Below are positions 16,058 through 24,499 of a stretch of 64,000 nucleotides of DNA, in pieces. Below the pieces are notes generated by a model, which ran no database searches, had not been told where the DNA came from, and saw nothing but the letters and a program-made list of their open reading frames with translations. Source of the DNA: Pseudomonas sp. dw_612 (lineage in GTDB: Bacteria; Pseudomonadota; Gammaproteobacteria; Pseudomonadales; Pseudomonadaceae); the NCBI RefSeq assembly GCF_018449725.1, contig NZ_JAAVVC010000020.1, forward strand, positions 62,001-126,000, in the 5' to 3' direction. Position numbers and translations under genes: made by a program. Each line of letters opens with the position of its first letter. The stretch's first letter is position 1.

Positions 16058-17410
16058 TCAGACGAACAACGACAACAGCAAGATAAAGCCCAGCGCCACC
16101 ACGGACAGGATGGTTTCCATCGCGGTCCAGGTTTTGAACGTCTCGGCCACGGTCATGTTGAAGTACTGCTTCACCAGCCAGAAACCTGCGTCGTTGACGT
16201 GGGACAGCACCAACGAACCGGCACCGGTGGCCAGCACCAGCAGCTCACGGTTCACACCCGGAATCATCCCCACCACCGGCACCACAATGCCCGCGCCCGT
16301 AATGGTCGCCACGGTCGCAGAACCGGTCGCGACACGAATCACCGCTGCCACCAGCCAGGCCAACAGAATCGGCGAGATCTGCGCATTCACCGCCATGTGG
16401 CCGATCACGTCACCCACGCCGCTGGTCACCAGCATCTGCTTGAAGCCACCACCGGCACCGATGATCAGAATGATCGCGGCGGTCGGCGCAAGGCTCGCGT
16501 CCAGCAGTTTCAGGATTTGTTTCGAACCGATGCCCTGACGATGGCCAAAGGTGTACAGCGACAGCAGCAACGCCAGCAGCAGCGCCGAGATCGGGTGACC
16601 GATCAGGTCCATCCAACTGCGGAAGAAGTGCCCGTCCGGCAGCGCCACGTCGGCAAAAGTCTTGAGCAACATCAGGAACACCGGCAGCAGCACGGTGATC
16701 AGGGTGATGCTGAAGCTCGGCAACGTGGTGGCCTGCGGCTCGCGCGCCAGTTGATCCACCAGTTCCTGGTTGGCATGGCCCGGGATGTACTTGGCAATGA
16801 ACGTACCGAAAATCGGACCGGCAATGATGGCGGTCGGCAGCGCTACGATCAGGCCGTACAGAATGGTTTTACCGATGTCGGCACCGAACACGCCAATCGC
16901 CAGCAGCGGCCCCGGGTGCGGCGGAACCAGACCGTGCACCGCCGACAGACCGGCCAGCAGCGGGATGCCGATCTTGATGATCGACACGCCGGTGCGCCGG
17001 GCCACGATGAACACCAGCGGAATCAACAGCACGAAGCCGATTTCGAAGAACAGCGGAATGCCGACCAGGAAGGCCGCGAACATCATCGCCCACTGCACGC
17101 GTTCTTTACCGAACGCGCGAATCAGGGTCTGGGCAATCTGATCCGCCCCGCCCGACTCGGCCATCATTTTGCCGAGCATGGTGCCCAGCGCGAGGATGAT
17201 CCCGACAAAACCGAGCACCCCACCGAAGCCGTCCTGGAACGCTTTCAGAATGGTGCCCACCGGCATGCCGGAGGTCAGCCCGAGGAAACCGGCGGCGATG
17301 ATCAGGGCAATGAACGGGTGGAATTTGAACTTGGTGATCAAGACGATAAGCCCGATCACGGTAACCACTGCATCTAGCAGCAGGAACGACTCGTGGGACA
17401 TGCCAAACAT
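16058..17410 (-). CDS. gntP: GntP-family gluconate permease
   Basis: A 450-residue inner-membrane transporter with about 12 hydrophobic segments. The N-terminal SFLLLDAVVTVIGLIVLITK, LVPPHPGPLLAIGVFGADIG with its conserved PPHPGP loop, and VATGSATVATITGAGIV are typical of the GntP gluconate:H+ symporters. It imports gluconate for phosphorylation by the gluconokinase encoded just upstream on the same strand. The chosen ATG follows AGGAGACACCCC; the frame extends 16 codons further upstream through an A-rich tract that looks like a leader. The neighbouring gntK and gntR support the assignment. Confidence 0.92.
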   Translation of the reverse strand: MFGMSHESFLLLDAVVTVIGLIVLITKFKFHPFIALIIAAGFLGLTSGMPVGTILKAFQDGFGGVLGFVGIILALGTMLGKMMAESGGADQIAQTLIRAFGKERVQWAMMFAAFLVGIPLFFEIGFVLLIPLVFIVARRTGVSIIKIGIPLLAGLSAVHGLVPPHPGPLLAIGVFGADIGKTILYGLIVALPTAIIAGPIFGTFIAKYIPGHANQELVDQLAREPQATTLPSFSITLITVLLPVFLMLLKTFADVALPDGHFFRSWMDLIGHPISALLLALLLSLYTFGHRQGIGSKQILKLLDASLAPTAAIILIIGAGGGFKQMLVTSGVGDVIGHMAVNAQISPILLAWLVAAVIRVATGSATVATITGAGIVVPVVGMIPGVNRELLVLATGAGSLVLSHVNDAGFWLVKQYFNMTVAETFKTWTAMETILSVVALGFILLLSLFV

Positions 17411-17426
17411 TAGGGGTGTCTCCTGA

Positions 17427-17440
17427 TTGTTGTTGTTATT
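17427..17440 (-). promoter_or_regulatory. A-rich Hfq/Crc-like leader motif of gntP
   Basis: On the coding strand this reads AATAACAACAACAA, directly upstream of the AGGAGA ribosome-binding site. It matches the AANAANAA pattern bound by Hfq with Crc in catabolite-repressed Pseudomonas mRNAs. Binding is inferred. Confidence 0.6.
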
Positions 17441-17467
17441 AAAGCGGGTAATTCGCAAGCCATAAGG

Positions 17468-17479
17468 ACAGCGCTATCT
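17468..17479. promoter_or_regulatory. Candidate GntR operator upstream of gntP
   Basis: ACAGCGCTATCT shares the AGCGCTA core with the two copies around gntR. It lies in the short gap between gntK and gntP, suggesting gntP has its own GntR-controlled promoter. Confidence 0.5.
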
Positions 17480-17492
17480 CTTCGAGGAAAAC

Positions 17493-18026
17493 TCATACCG
17501 CGAGTTTCAAACCGTGTTCCAGCCACCAGGCATGCGCCTGCTTGGCCAGTTGTTCGACGCTGTGGTTCGACGCGTCGAGAGCCAGGGTCAGGGGCTCGCC
17601 CACGGGGGATTCAAGGGTGGCGAACTGACTGTCGATCAAGGTCGATGGCATGAAGTGGCCCGGGCGGTGCGATACACGCTCGGCGGCGACTTCAGGGGTC
17701 AGCTCAAGGAACACGAAGCCCAGGCCCGGCAAGGCGCTGCGCAGTACTTCGCGATAACTGTGTTTGAGGGCCGAGCAGGTCAACACCGGGCGTTGGCCCT
17801 GGGCGTCAACACGGCGCAGTTCGTCGCACAGGCTGTCGAGCCAGCCGGCACGGTCTTCATCGTTCAGGGGAATACCCGCGCTCATCTTTTCGATATTGGC
17901 GGCAGGGTGGAAAGTGTCGCCTTCAATGGCAGTCGCGCCGCTGAGCTGGCACAAGGCTTCGCTGACGCAAGTCTTGCCACAACCGGCAACGCCCATGATG
18001 ACCAGGGCGGTGATGGGATGATTCAT
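17493..18026 (-). CDS. gntK: Gluconokinase
   Basis: A 177-residue kinase that phosphorylates gluconate to 6-phosphogluconate with ATP. The Walker A loop GVAGCGKT is at residues 12-19. EGDTFHPAANIEKMSAGIPL and NDEDRAGWL form the substrate-binding lid, and LTCSALKHSYREVLR and HRPGHFMPSTLIDSQFATLE are signature blocks of the GntK/IdnK family. The start is preceded by a candidate GntR operator. It is transcribed toward gntP and divergent from gntR. Confidence 0.94.
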   Translation of the reverse strand: MNHPITALVIMGVAGCGKTCVSEALCQLSGATAIEGDTFHPAANIEKMSAGIPLNDEDRAGWLDSLCDELRRVDAQGQRPVLTCSALKHSYREVLRSALPGLGFVFLELTPEVAAERVSHRPGHFMPSTLIDSQFATLESPVGEPLTLALDASNHSVEQLAKQAHAWWLEHGLKLAV

Positions 18027-18043
18027 GAAACACCTCAGCGCGC

Positions 18044-18058
18044 AGACAGCGCTACCTT
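18044..18058. promoter_or_regulatory. Candidate GntR operator upstream of gntK
   Basis: AGACAGCGCTACCTT, a near-exact copy of the site at 18195. The reverse strand reads GCAAAGGTAGCGCT, close to the ACNAAGNTAGCGCT operator that I recall being described for P. aeruginosa GntR. Confidence 0.65.
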
Positions 18059-18194
18059 TGCCAGGTAAAACTCTAGTGCAAAAGCAGAAGTTGCCGACGC
18101 CTTTTTGTCATTTTTGTGGGTTGCAGCATGTTCGTTCGCGACGCCAAAGAACGAGGATCAGGCAAACCCCGCTCACACATTTGCAGCTGCATCG

Positions 18195-18209
18195 AGACAG
18201 CGCTACCTT
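18195..18209. promoter_or_regulatory. Candidate GntR operator upstream of gntR
   Basis: AGACAGCGCTACCTT again, 34 bp before the gntR start. The reverse strand, ACTAAGGTAGCGCT, fits ACNAAGNTAGCGCT at every fixed position, implying autoregulation. Confidence 0.7.
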
Positions 18210-18242
18210 AGTGCCTTGAATTTTGTTTGGCAAGCCGCCCCG

Positions 18243-19274
18243 ATGACCACCCCTAAAAACGACAAAAATACACGCACCACTGGCCGCCCTACCCTCAACG
18301 AAGTCGCACGCCTGGCCGGCGTCAGTCCGATCACCGCTTCCCGGGCCTTGCGCGGGGTCAGCACCGTGGCCACCGAACTGGTGGAAAAAGTGCAGAAAGC
18401 CGCGCTTGAGCTGAACTACGTGGTCAACCCCGCCGCGCGCGCCCTGGCCTCGGCCCAGAGCCATTCGGTGGTGGTGTTGGTGCCGTCGCTGTCCAATCTG
18501 CTGTTCATCGACACCCTGGAAGCCATTCATCAGGTTTTGCGGCCCAAGGGCTTTGAAGTGCTGATCGGCAACTTCCACTACTCCCGCGATGAAGAAGAAA
18601 ACCTGCTGCGCAACTACATGGCTTATCAGCCACGCGGCTTGCTGCTGACCGGTTTCGACCGCACCGAAAGTTCGCGGCGGATGATCGAGGCGAGCAACAT
18701 TCCCTGCGTGTACATGATGGAACTGGACAGCGCCGCCGGGGTGAACTGCGTCGGCTTCTCGCAACTTGCTGCGGGCGAAACAGCGGCCGAGCATTTGCTG
18801 TCTCGTGGTCGCAAGCGGCTGGCCTATATCGGCGCGCAACTGGATCAACGCACATTGTTGCGCGGCGAAGGCTTTCGCAAGGCCCTGCAAAAGGCCGGTT
18901 TGTACGATCCGGACCTCGAAGTGCTGACGCCGCGTGCGTCTTCTGTCGGGTTGGGTGGCGAACTGTTCCTGCAACTGCTGGCCAGCCATCCGGATGTGGA
19001 TGCGATCTTCTTCGGCAACGACGATTTGGCCCAAGGCGCGTTGCTTGAGGCCATGCGTTGCGGGATCAAGATCCCCGAGCAAATTGCGGTCCTCGGCTTC
19101 AACGACCTGCCCGCCTCGGCCCACATGGTGCCGCGCCTGAGCAGCATCAACACCCCGCGCGAGGCGATCGGCCGGCGAGCGGCGGAGCAGATGCTGACGT
19201 TGATGGCCGGTAACTCCGTGGCCAAACCGGTGCAGGACATGGGGTTTGAGTTGAAGGTGCGGGAAAGCACCTGA
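18243..19274 (+). CDS. gntR: LacI-family gluconate repressor GntR
   Basis: A 343-residue LacI-family repressor. The N-terminal helix-turn-helix and hinge read LNEVARLAGVSPITASRALR (about 18-37), followed by AALELNYVVNPAARALAS. The effector domain includes FGNDDLAQGALLEAMRCGIK and a C-terminal LGFNDLPASAHMVPRLSSIN, typical of the family. It lies divergent from gntK/gntP, and in pseudomonads this protein represses gluconate uptake and phosphorylation until gluconate or 6-phosphogluconate is present. The frame is open 46 codons earlier, but that region contains the operator copies, so the internal ATG was chosen. Confidence 0.92.
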   Translation: MTTPKNDKNTRTTGRPTLNEVARLAGVSPITASRALRGVSTVATELVEKVQKAALELNYVVNPAARALASAQSHSVVVLVPSLSNLLFIDTLEAIHQVLRPKGFEVLIGNFHYSRDEEENLLRNYMAYQPRGLLLTGFDRTESSRRMIEASNIPCVYMMELDSAAGVNCVGFSQLAAGETAAEHLLSRGRKRLAYIGAQLDQRTLLRGEGFRKALQKAGLYDPDLEVLTPRASSVGLGGELFLQLLASHPDVDAIFFGNDDLAQGALLEAMRCGIKIPEQIAVLGFNDLPASAHMVPRLSSINTPREAIGRRAAEQMLTLMAGNSVAKPVQDMGFELKVREST

Positions 19275-19299
19275 CACTCTCAAATCTGTACGCGTGCCC

Positions 19300-19384
19300 T
19301 GTAGGAGCTGCCGAAGGCTGCGATCTTTTGACTTTGACCTTCAAAAGCAAGATCAAAAGATCGCAGCCTTCGGCGGCTCCTACA
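19300..19384. repeat. Palindromic repeat (GGAGCTGCCGAAGGCTGCGA family)
   Basis: TGTAGGAGCTGCCGAAGGCT and its inverse, with GATCTTTTGA inner arms and an A/T-rich loop. It lies between the convergent gntR and DUF6124 genes. Confidence 0.88.
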
Positions 19385-19411
19385 GGGGCGCGCCTCGCCA
19401 TGGGTCAGCGG

Positions 19412-19660
19412 TCAGTCTTGGGGATCGAGGTTATCCAGCGCTCGATTCACCGCCAGTTGCGCCGACAGAATGATCTGAGCAATACCTAGCGCGGTGTTGC
19501 GATGCGGGTTGTCCAGAAAGGTCGCGAAGTCATTGATCATGACATTGGCCGAAGCCAGTGATTCGCAGGCGTGCGCCAATAGGGTTTCGTTGTTGAGGTC
19601 CGTCGAGACGCTGAACATGGGACTGATTTTGCGCGGCGGGTTGGGAGTAGGTTTGAACAT
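19412..19660 (-). CDS. DUF6124-type small hypothetical protein
   Basis: An 82-residue protein starting MFKPTPNPPRKISPMF, the opening of a Pseudomonas-specific family of small proteins (DUF6124/DUF3077-like). LLAHACESLASANVMINDFA and IAQIILSAQLAVNRALDNLD predict two amphipathic helices. There is no signal peptide and no membrane segment. The frame is open 50 codons further upstream, but this ATG with the MFKxTPNPP start is the usual one. Function is unknown. Confidence 0.78.
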   Translation of the reverse strand: MFKPTPNPPRKISPMFSVSTDLNNETLLAHACESLASANVMINDFATFLDNPHRNTALGIAQIILSAQLAVNRALDNLDPQD

Positions 19661-20021
19661 GATTACGCTCCTAGAGTGATGGAGCTGCCACGATTCGCTG
19701 CTAGGCGAAAATAAGGTGACAGCCGTGCGCGGGCTAGCAGACCAGGACTCTAGAACCCGGTAGATCCGAAGATCTTCCCACGCACAGCCGCCATAACGTG
19801 AACGGACCACGAACGGTGAACGCGTGCGTCTAAAGTACCCGGGCTGCTAGACCCGATCGCTGAATTGGCAGCGACCCGGCAACAATAAAATCCCGGAACC
19901 AGACGCACAAGCCGGCGGATTCTGGCGTAGTTGTAGGCAATGGAGCAAGAAGCTGTAGCCTTTGGAAACCTGCTGAAACGGCTTTCCTACAGCGATTTCC
20001 TACGTAGCGCTCAAACCCCCG
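19661..20021. other. Intergenic region, no gene seen
   Basis: About 360 bp with no convincing coding frame on either strand. It holds the promoter side of the DUF6124 gene (an imperfect AGATCCGAAGATCTTCC palindrome near 19764) and otherwise unremarkable sequence up to the next palindromic repeat. Confidence 0.6.
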
Positions 20022-20105
20022 CAGGAGCTGCCGAAGGCTGCGATCTTTTGATCTGGTTGTTAAAAAAATCAAAGTCAAAAGATCGCAGCCTTCGGCAGCT
20101 CCTAC
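20022..20105. repeat. Palindromic repeat (GGAGCTGCCGAAGGCTGCGA family)
   Basis: CAGGAGCTGCCGAAGGCTGC and its inverse with an A/T-rich loop. It abuts the 3' end of the LysR remnant. Confidence 0.88.
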
Positions 20106-20110
20106 AGGGG

Positions 20111-20296
20111 TTATGCGCCGGACATTAGCCCTACGAAGGCCAACGCGCCCTTCTGCAACGGCTGGCGCTTGAGCCACACCGCGTGCACTGGCAGCACCAA
20201 GCTGTTCTCAATATTCCTGAAGCTCAAGCACTTGAGCCGTCCCGCGTCGAGTACGGCTGCACCACCAACAGCATCGCCCATGCCGTGGGTTTTCAA
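20111..20296 (-). pseudogene. LysR-family regulator remnant (C-terminal end only)
   Basis: About 61 codons remain, with no start codon other than TTG and a stop immediately upstream. The tail LVLPVHAVWLKRQPLQKGAL, then AFVGLM, is the standard end of LysR effector domains, where PVYAVYPSRR..L..KVRAFVDFL is typical. The helix-turn-helix and most of the effector domain are gone. It abuts head-to-head a PACE transporter remnant. Together they look like a divergent LysR/PACE pair that lost its middle, including both N-termini and the promoter. Confidence 0.7.
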
Positions 20297-20476
20297 CTAA
20301 CCTTGATAGTGTTTCTCATCCCGTTGATTGCCTGGTGGATGAACATCAACCTGGTGCAGGCGTTTTTGCTCGACTTGGCGCTGATTCTGTTCATCCCGTG
20401 CTACACCTTCGCGTTCAACTGGTTGTTTGATCGCACGTTTGGTTTGCCGGCGTCGGCACTCCCAGATCCGACTTAA
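20297..20476 (+). pseudogene. PACE-family transporter remnant (second half only)
   Basis: About 60 codons reading LTLIVFLIPLIAWWMNINLV, then QAFLLDLALILFIPCYTFAF and NWLFDRTFG. This aligns with residues about 88-140 of the intact PACE protein in this window (LIVMGVPLIAWWLSISLWQA and LLDIGVLLFFLPYTYVYHWG). The first helical hairpin, with the essential Glu, is missing. The open frame continues 38 codons upstream through the LysR remnant, but only as antisense sequence. A functional half-size protein is unlikely. Confidence 0.75.
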
Positions 20477-20518
20477 TGTTAGATTCCCGAGGCGTCGATT
20501 CGCTAAAGGAGTAGCTCC

Positions 20519-21151
20519 ATGGAACATGCACTGAAGATTCTCGGTAAAGCATCGTCCATCAACGTCAGAAAAGTCCTGTGGACCTGTGAAGAACTGGGCG
20601 TTTCCTACGAACGTGAGGATTGGGGCAGCGGTTTTGCCTCGACCCACAGCCCCGAGTTCACCCGGCTCAACCCCAACGCTCAGGTGCCGGTGATCATTGA
20701 TGACGCCGGGGTGTTGTGGGAGTCCAACACCATTTGCCGTTACCTGGCCGGCAAGCATCACAACCACGAATTGCTGCCCACTGAACCAGCGGCCCGTGCT
20801 CGGGTGGAACAGTGGATGGATTGGCAGGCCACCGAACTTAATCGGTCGTGGGGCTACGCGTTCACTGCGTTGGTGCGCAAAGATCCGGAGTTCCAGGACC
20901 CGCATCAGATTGGCGTCGGTATCAACGACTGGAACCACAAGATGGGCATTCTTGAGCACCAGCTCGCGGCCACGAAAGCCTATGTCGCCGGGCCACGGTT
21001 TACCCTGGCTGACATTGTTATCGGCCTGTCGGTCAATCGCTGGCTGATGACGCCGATGGAGCGGCCGGACTACCCTGCGGTCGATGAATATTTCCAACGG
21101 CTGGCACAGCGTTCGGGTTTCCTGAAACATGGTTGCAATGGCTTGCCCTAG
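20519..21151 (+). CDS. Glutathione S-transferase family protein
   Basis: A 210-residue GST. The N-terminal thioredoxin fold has LGKASSINVRKVLWTCEELG, FTRLNPNAQVPVIIDDAGVL with the cis-Pro motif, and WESNTICRYLA with the glutathione-contacting Glu-Ser. The C-terminal helical domain includes GPRFTLADIVIGLSVNRWL with the conserved N-capping Asp. AAAGGAGTAGCTCC gives a strong ribosome-binding site. It resembles GstB/YfcG-related detoxification enzymes; the substrate is unknown. Confidence 0.9.
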   Translation: MEHALKILGKASSINVRKVLWTCEELGVSYEREDWGSGFASTHSPEFTRLNPNAQVPVIIDDAGVLWESNTICRYLAGKHHNHELLPTEPAARARVEQWMDWQATELNRSWGYAFTALVRKDPEFQDPHQIGVGINDWNHKMGILEHQLAATKAYVAGPRFTLADIVIGLSVNRWLMTPMERPDYPAVDEYFQRLAQRSGFLKHGCNGLP

Positions 21152-21177
21152 CCCCTGACACGCAAAACACACGCCTT

Positions 21178-21308
21178 GTAGCAGCTGGCGAAGCCTGCGT
21201 TCGGCTGCGCAGCAGTCGTAAAAACTGAGCGCGGGGTCTTCCTGAAGACACGCGTCGGCTGATTTCACGACTGCTTCGCAGCCGAACGCAGGCTTCGCCA
21301 GCTGCTAC
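21178..21308. repeat. Diverged copy of the 147-bp palindromic element
   Basis: The arms are GTAGCAGCTGGCGAAGCCTG and its complement. The stem differs from the copies at 5.5 and 7.1 kb, yet the minus-strand loop (GTGAAATCAGCCGACGCG and then a TTTTTACGAC tip) is clearly related to theirs. Confidence 0.85.
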
Positions 21309-21368
21309 AGGTCGCTTTACGGCTTAACGGACGGGCATTAGCTCCTGTCCCCATAGAATGAGAGATGC

Positions 21369-22109
21369 ATGAACGGACTCAACGTACTGCTCACCGGCGC
21401 CTGCGGCAGAATCGGCAAAACCTTTTTCGAAGCATCGAAGGAGCGTTACACCTTCGTACTGACTGACCGCATCGAACCCGACTTCGCCGTCGATGCTCCC
21501 CACCACTTCGTACGCCTGGACATGGCCGATCCCAAAGCGATAGAAGCAGTGCTCACAGGCATCGACGTCATCGTCCACCTCGCCGGCATTCCCCACGCCA
21601 CGGCGACCTTCGATGAATTGCTGCCCAACAACATTCTGGCCACCACTTACCTGTTCGAAGCGGCGGTGGCTGCCGGTTGCAAACGGCTGGTGTTCGCCAG
21701 CAGCGCGCAAACCATCGAGGGCTATCCGGTGGACCGGCAAATCACCCCGGGCATGCAGGTCATGCCGGCCAATCTGTATGGCGTGAGCAAATGTTATGGC
21801 GAGGCATTGTGCGCGTTCTACGCAGCCAAACGCGGGCTCTCGACCATCGCCATCCGCATCGGCGCCTTCGAGTTCCCGGACCGCCACGAACTGACCAATG
21901 CCCGGGACTTGAGCGCCTGGCTCAGCCCTCGGGATGCAGTGCAACTGCTGCAACGCGCGGTGGAAGTCGAAGGCGTGCAGCACCTGATCGCCCACGGCAT
22001 CTCCAATAATCGCTTCAAGCGCCTCGATCTCAGCGAAACCACGCGGGTGTTGGGTTACGAACCGGTGGATGACGCGTTTCGGGAGTTTGATATCCCGATC
22101 GCGCCATAA
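21369..22109 (+). CDS. NAD-dependent epimerase/dehydratase, uronate-dehydrogenase-like
   Basis: A 246-residue extended-SDR enzyme. LLTGACGRIGK at residues 7-17 binds NAD, and the catalytic residues are Ser111, Tyr137 and Lys141 (YGVSK). The short length (about 250-270) and the IRIGAFEFPDRHELTNARDL block followed by AWLSPRDAVQLLQRAV resemble uronate dehydrogenases, which oxidise glucuronate or galacturonate. The MFS transporter that follows may import its substrate. The start has only a weak ribosome-binding site. Confidence 0.8.
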   Translation: MNGLNVLLTGACGRIGKTFFEASKERYTFVLTDRIEPDFAVDAPHHFVRLDMADPKAIEAVLTGIDVIVHLAGIPHATATFDELLPNNILATTYLFEAAVAAGCKRLVFASSAQTIEGYPVDRQITPGMQVMPANLYGVSKCYGEALCAFYAAKRGLSTIAIRIGAFEFPDRHELTNARDLSAWLSPRDAVQLLQRAVEVEGVQHLIAHGISNNRFKRLDLSETTRVLGYEPVDDAFREFDIPIAP

Positions 22110-22234
22110 ACCCTTAAAACCCAAGGCGTTATTGGAATAACCCGGCGAATTCCGCTGCAAATCCGCAAAGATTTGCAACCATTCATTTCCGATAGCAGGC
22201 TAAGCTTCCCGTTCAACAAGAATCGGATCAGCCC

Positions 22235-23659
22235 ATGTCTGCTCACGCCCTCGCCGCTGTTCAATCAGACGGTATCGACCCTGTTCGTGCCGCACAGATT
22301 TCCGCTCGCATCGACCGCCTCCCTGCCGTCGCCACTATCTGGCGGTTGGTGGCATTGCTATCGATTGGTGGTTTTTTCGAACTCTATGATTTGTTCCAGA
22401 CCGCCTACATCAGCCCCGGCCTGATCCGCGACGGCATCTTCGCCACGGGCAGTCAGGGCGTATTCGGTTTCTCCGATCAGGCTGCCTTTGCGTCGGCGAC
22501 GTTTCTTGGTTTGTTTCTCGGCGCGAGCCTGCTCAGTCCTTTGGCGGACCGCTTCGGTCGCCGGGCGATCTTCACCTTTGCGTTGATCTGGTACACGGTC
22601 GCGACCGTGGCCATGGGCGTGCAGAGTTCGGCGCTGGGCATTATCGGCATGCGCTTTCTGGTGGGCATCGGCCTCGGCATCGAGTTGGTGACCATCGACG
22701 CCTACCTCTCGGAACTGGTGCCCAAACGCATGCGCAGTTCGGCGTTTGCCTTTGCGTTTTTCGTGCAGTTTTTGTCGGTGCCGGCGGTGGCATTGATGTC
22801 GTGGTGGCTGGTACCGCAGGCGCCGTTCGGGGTGTCGGGCTGGCGTTGGGTGGTGCTGGCGAGCGCGGTGTTTGCGTTGTTTATCTGGTGGTTGCGTTCG
22901 CGGCTGCCGGAGTCGCCGCGCTGGTTGGCGCAGCATGGTCGCTTTGATGGGGCCAGCCGCATTCTCGACAGCATCGAAGCCCGTTGCGTGAAGGATCAGG
23001 GCAAACCGCTGGACGAACCGGAATTGGCGGCAGTGGACGTTCAGGGCACAGGCCGCTTCGCCGATATCTGGCAGCCGCCCTATCGCCGTCGCGCCTTGAT
23101 GCTGATCGTGTTCCACGTGTTCCAGGCCATCGGATTCTTTGGTTTCGGCAATTGGTTGCCGGCGCTGCTGTCCGGCCAAGGCGTGAGCGTCACCCACAGC
23201 CTGATGTACGCCTTCATCATCACGTTGGCCTATCCGCTCGGGCCGCTGCTGTTTGTGAAGTTCGCCAACCGTTTCGAGAACAAGTGGCAAATCGTCGGTT
23301 CGGCCCTGGGCGCCATGACCTTCGGCACGCTGTTCGCGCTACAGACCAGCGCGCTCGGGTTGATCGTCTGCGGGGTGATGATCACGTTCTGCAACGCCTG
23401 GCTGAGCTTCGCCTACCACTCCTACCAAAGCGAACTGTTCCCCACCAACATCCGCGCCCGGGCCGTGGGCTTCTGCTATTCCTTCAGTCGCTTGTCGACG
23501 GTGTTCAGCAGTTTGCTGATCGGGATTTTTCTCGAACACTTCGGCACGCCGGGAGTGTTGGCGTTCATCGTCAGCAGCATGTTGATCGTGATGATCACCA
23601 TCGGTTACTTCGGGCCCAGAACCCGCAACCTGGCGCTGGAGAACATCGCTCACCGCTAA
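22235..23659 (+). CDS. MFS transporter (sugar/acid symporter type)
   Basis: A 474-residue major facilitator protein with 12 predicted helices. LADRFGRRAIFTFALIWYTV holds the loop 2-3 motif (D-R-x-G-R-R). LPESPRWLAQHGRFDGASRI is the PESPRWL sugar-porter-like motif, and YQSELFPTNIRARAVGFCYS is the second-half ELFP motif. It follows a uronate-dehydrogenase-like gene on the same strand across a 125-bp gap and may supply that enzyme. The substrate is not determinable from sequence. Confidence 0.88.
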   Translation: MSAHALAAVQSDGIDPVRAAQISARIDRLPAVATIWRLVALLSIGGFFELYDLFQTAYISPGLIRDGIFATGSQGVFGFSDQAAFASATFLGLFLGASLLSPLADRFGRRAIFTFALIWYTVATVAMGVQSSALGIIGMRFLVGIGLGIELVTIDAYLSELVPKRMRSSAFAFAFFVQFLSVPAVALMSWWLVPQAPFGVSGWRWVVLASAVFALFIWWLRSRLPESPRWLAQHGRFDGASRILDSIEARCVKDQGKPLDEPELAAVDVQGTGRFADIWQPPYRRRALMLIVFHVFQAIGFFGFGNWLPALLSGQGVSVTHSLMYAFIITLAYPLGPLLFVKFANRFENKWQIVGSALGAMTFGTLFALQTSALGLIVCGVMITFCNAWLSFAYHSYQSELFPTNIRARAVGFCYSFSRLSTVFSSLLIGIFLEHFGTPGVLAFIVSSMLIVMITIGYFGPRTRNLALENIAHR

Positions 23660-23796
23660 AGCGGTTGCCGTCTGCCGCCCGGCGGCAAGTTCTGACCGCC
23701 GCCGCTGCTGAATCGCCCCGTAAATAGAGGCTTTCAGCGGCGGCACGCTAATTGCTCTTACAGACTCAACAGCAATTACCTACAGGTTTATTCATC

Positions 23797-24348
23797 ATGT
23801 TGGTCAGTGCCCATCAAGCTTCCATCGTTCAAAAGACCCAGCGCACCGACATGGACCCGACCACGGCCGCCGCGAGCGCGCTGTACAGTGGTTTGATCCA
23901 GAACGCGCAAAACACCGTGGCGCAAATCAAGCAGGACAGCACCAATGTGCAGTCGTCCGGACTGAACACCGCCACCCAGCAAGTCAGCGCGGCAAGCACC
24001 ATCAGCGACAACGTTGACGAAGCGTTCGCGAAAACCCGCGTGGGCCTGCAAGCATCCGTCCCGGACGATGACAAGGCCAAGTCCACCGACAGCGCCGCCA
24101 TGGCCGACTTCAAGGACTACATGAGCAAAACGCCGGAACAGCGGCTGCGCGACAGTATCCTGAAAGAAATGGGCATCACCGAAGATCAGCTGCAAGCCAT
24201 GCCGCCGGCGCAACAACTGGCCGTCGGCAAAGAGATCGCCGAACGCCTTCAGGACAAGATGAAACTGGCCCAGGCTGACAAGGAAAACGGCAGTACCGAG
24301 AAGGCTGATGGGCCTCAGGTGGTCGATAAGTTTCTGGCTTCGCTTTAA
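23797..24348 (+). CDS. Hypothetical helical protein
   Basis: A 183-residue protein that I do not recognise. It has no signal peptide or membrane helix. A low-complexity Ser/Thr/Gln/Ala-rich first half (LIQNAQNTVAQIKQDSTNVQ and STISDNVDEAFAKTRVGLQA) is followed by a charged helical part (MSKTPEQRLRDSILKEMGIT, then EIAERLQDKMKLAQADKENG). The start could also be the Met 18 codons later (MDPTTAAAS); the ribosome-binding site is weak for both. The composition suggests a coiled or extended structural or surface-interaction protein. Confidence 0.65.
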   Translation: MLVSAHQASIVQKTQRTDMDPTTAAASALYSGLIQNAQNTVAQIKQDSTNVQSSGLNTATQQVSAASTISDNVDEAFAKTRVGLQASVPDDDKAKSTDSAAMADFKDYMSKTPEQRLRDSILKEMGITEDQLQAMPPAQQLAVGKEIAERLQDKMKLAQADKENGSTEKADGPQVVDKFLASL

Positions 24349-24384
24349 CGGCTGAGCAAAACCTGTCAAACACCACAAATCAAC

Positions 24385-24474
24385 TGTGGGAGCGGGCTTG
24401 CTCGCGAAGGCGATGTGTAAGTTGACATCAATGGTGTCTGACACGACGCTTTCGCGAGCAAGCCCGCTCCCACA
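24385..24474. repeat. REPIN
   Basis: TGTGGGAGCGGGCTTGCTCG and its inverse around a loop with GATGTGTAAGTTGAC. It lies between convergent genes. Confidence 0.88.
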
Positions 24475-24499
24475 TTTTTGATTGGTGGTGTTGCTGGGA

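Noticed and set aside
19830..20177. Minus-strand 115-codon frame
   Set aside because: It reads through the palindromic repeat and the LysR remnant in a different frame; it has no coding features of its own.
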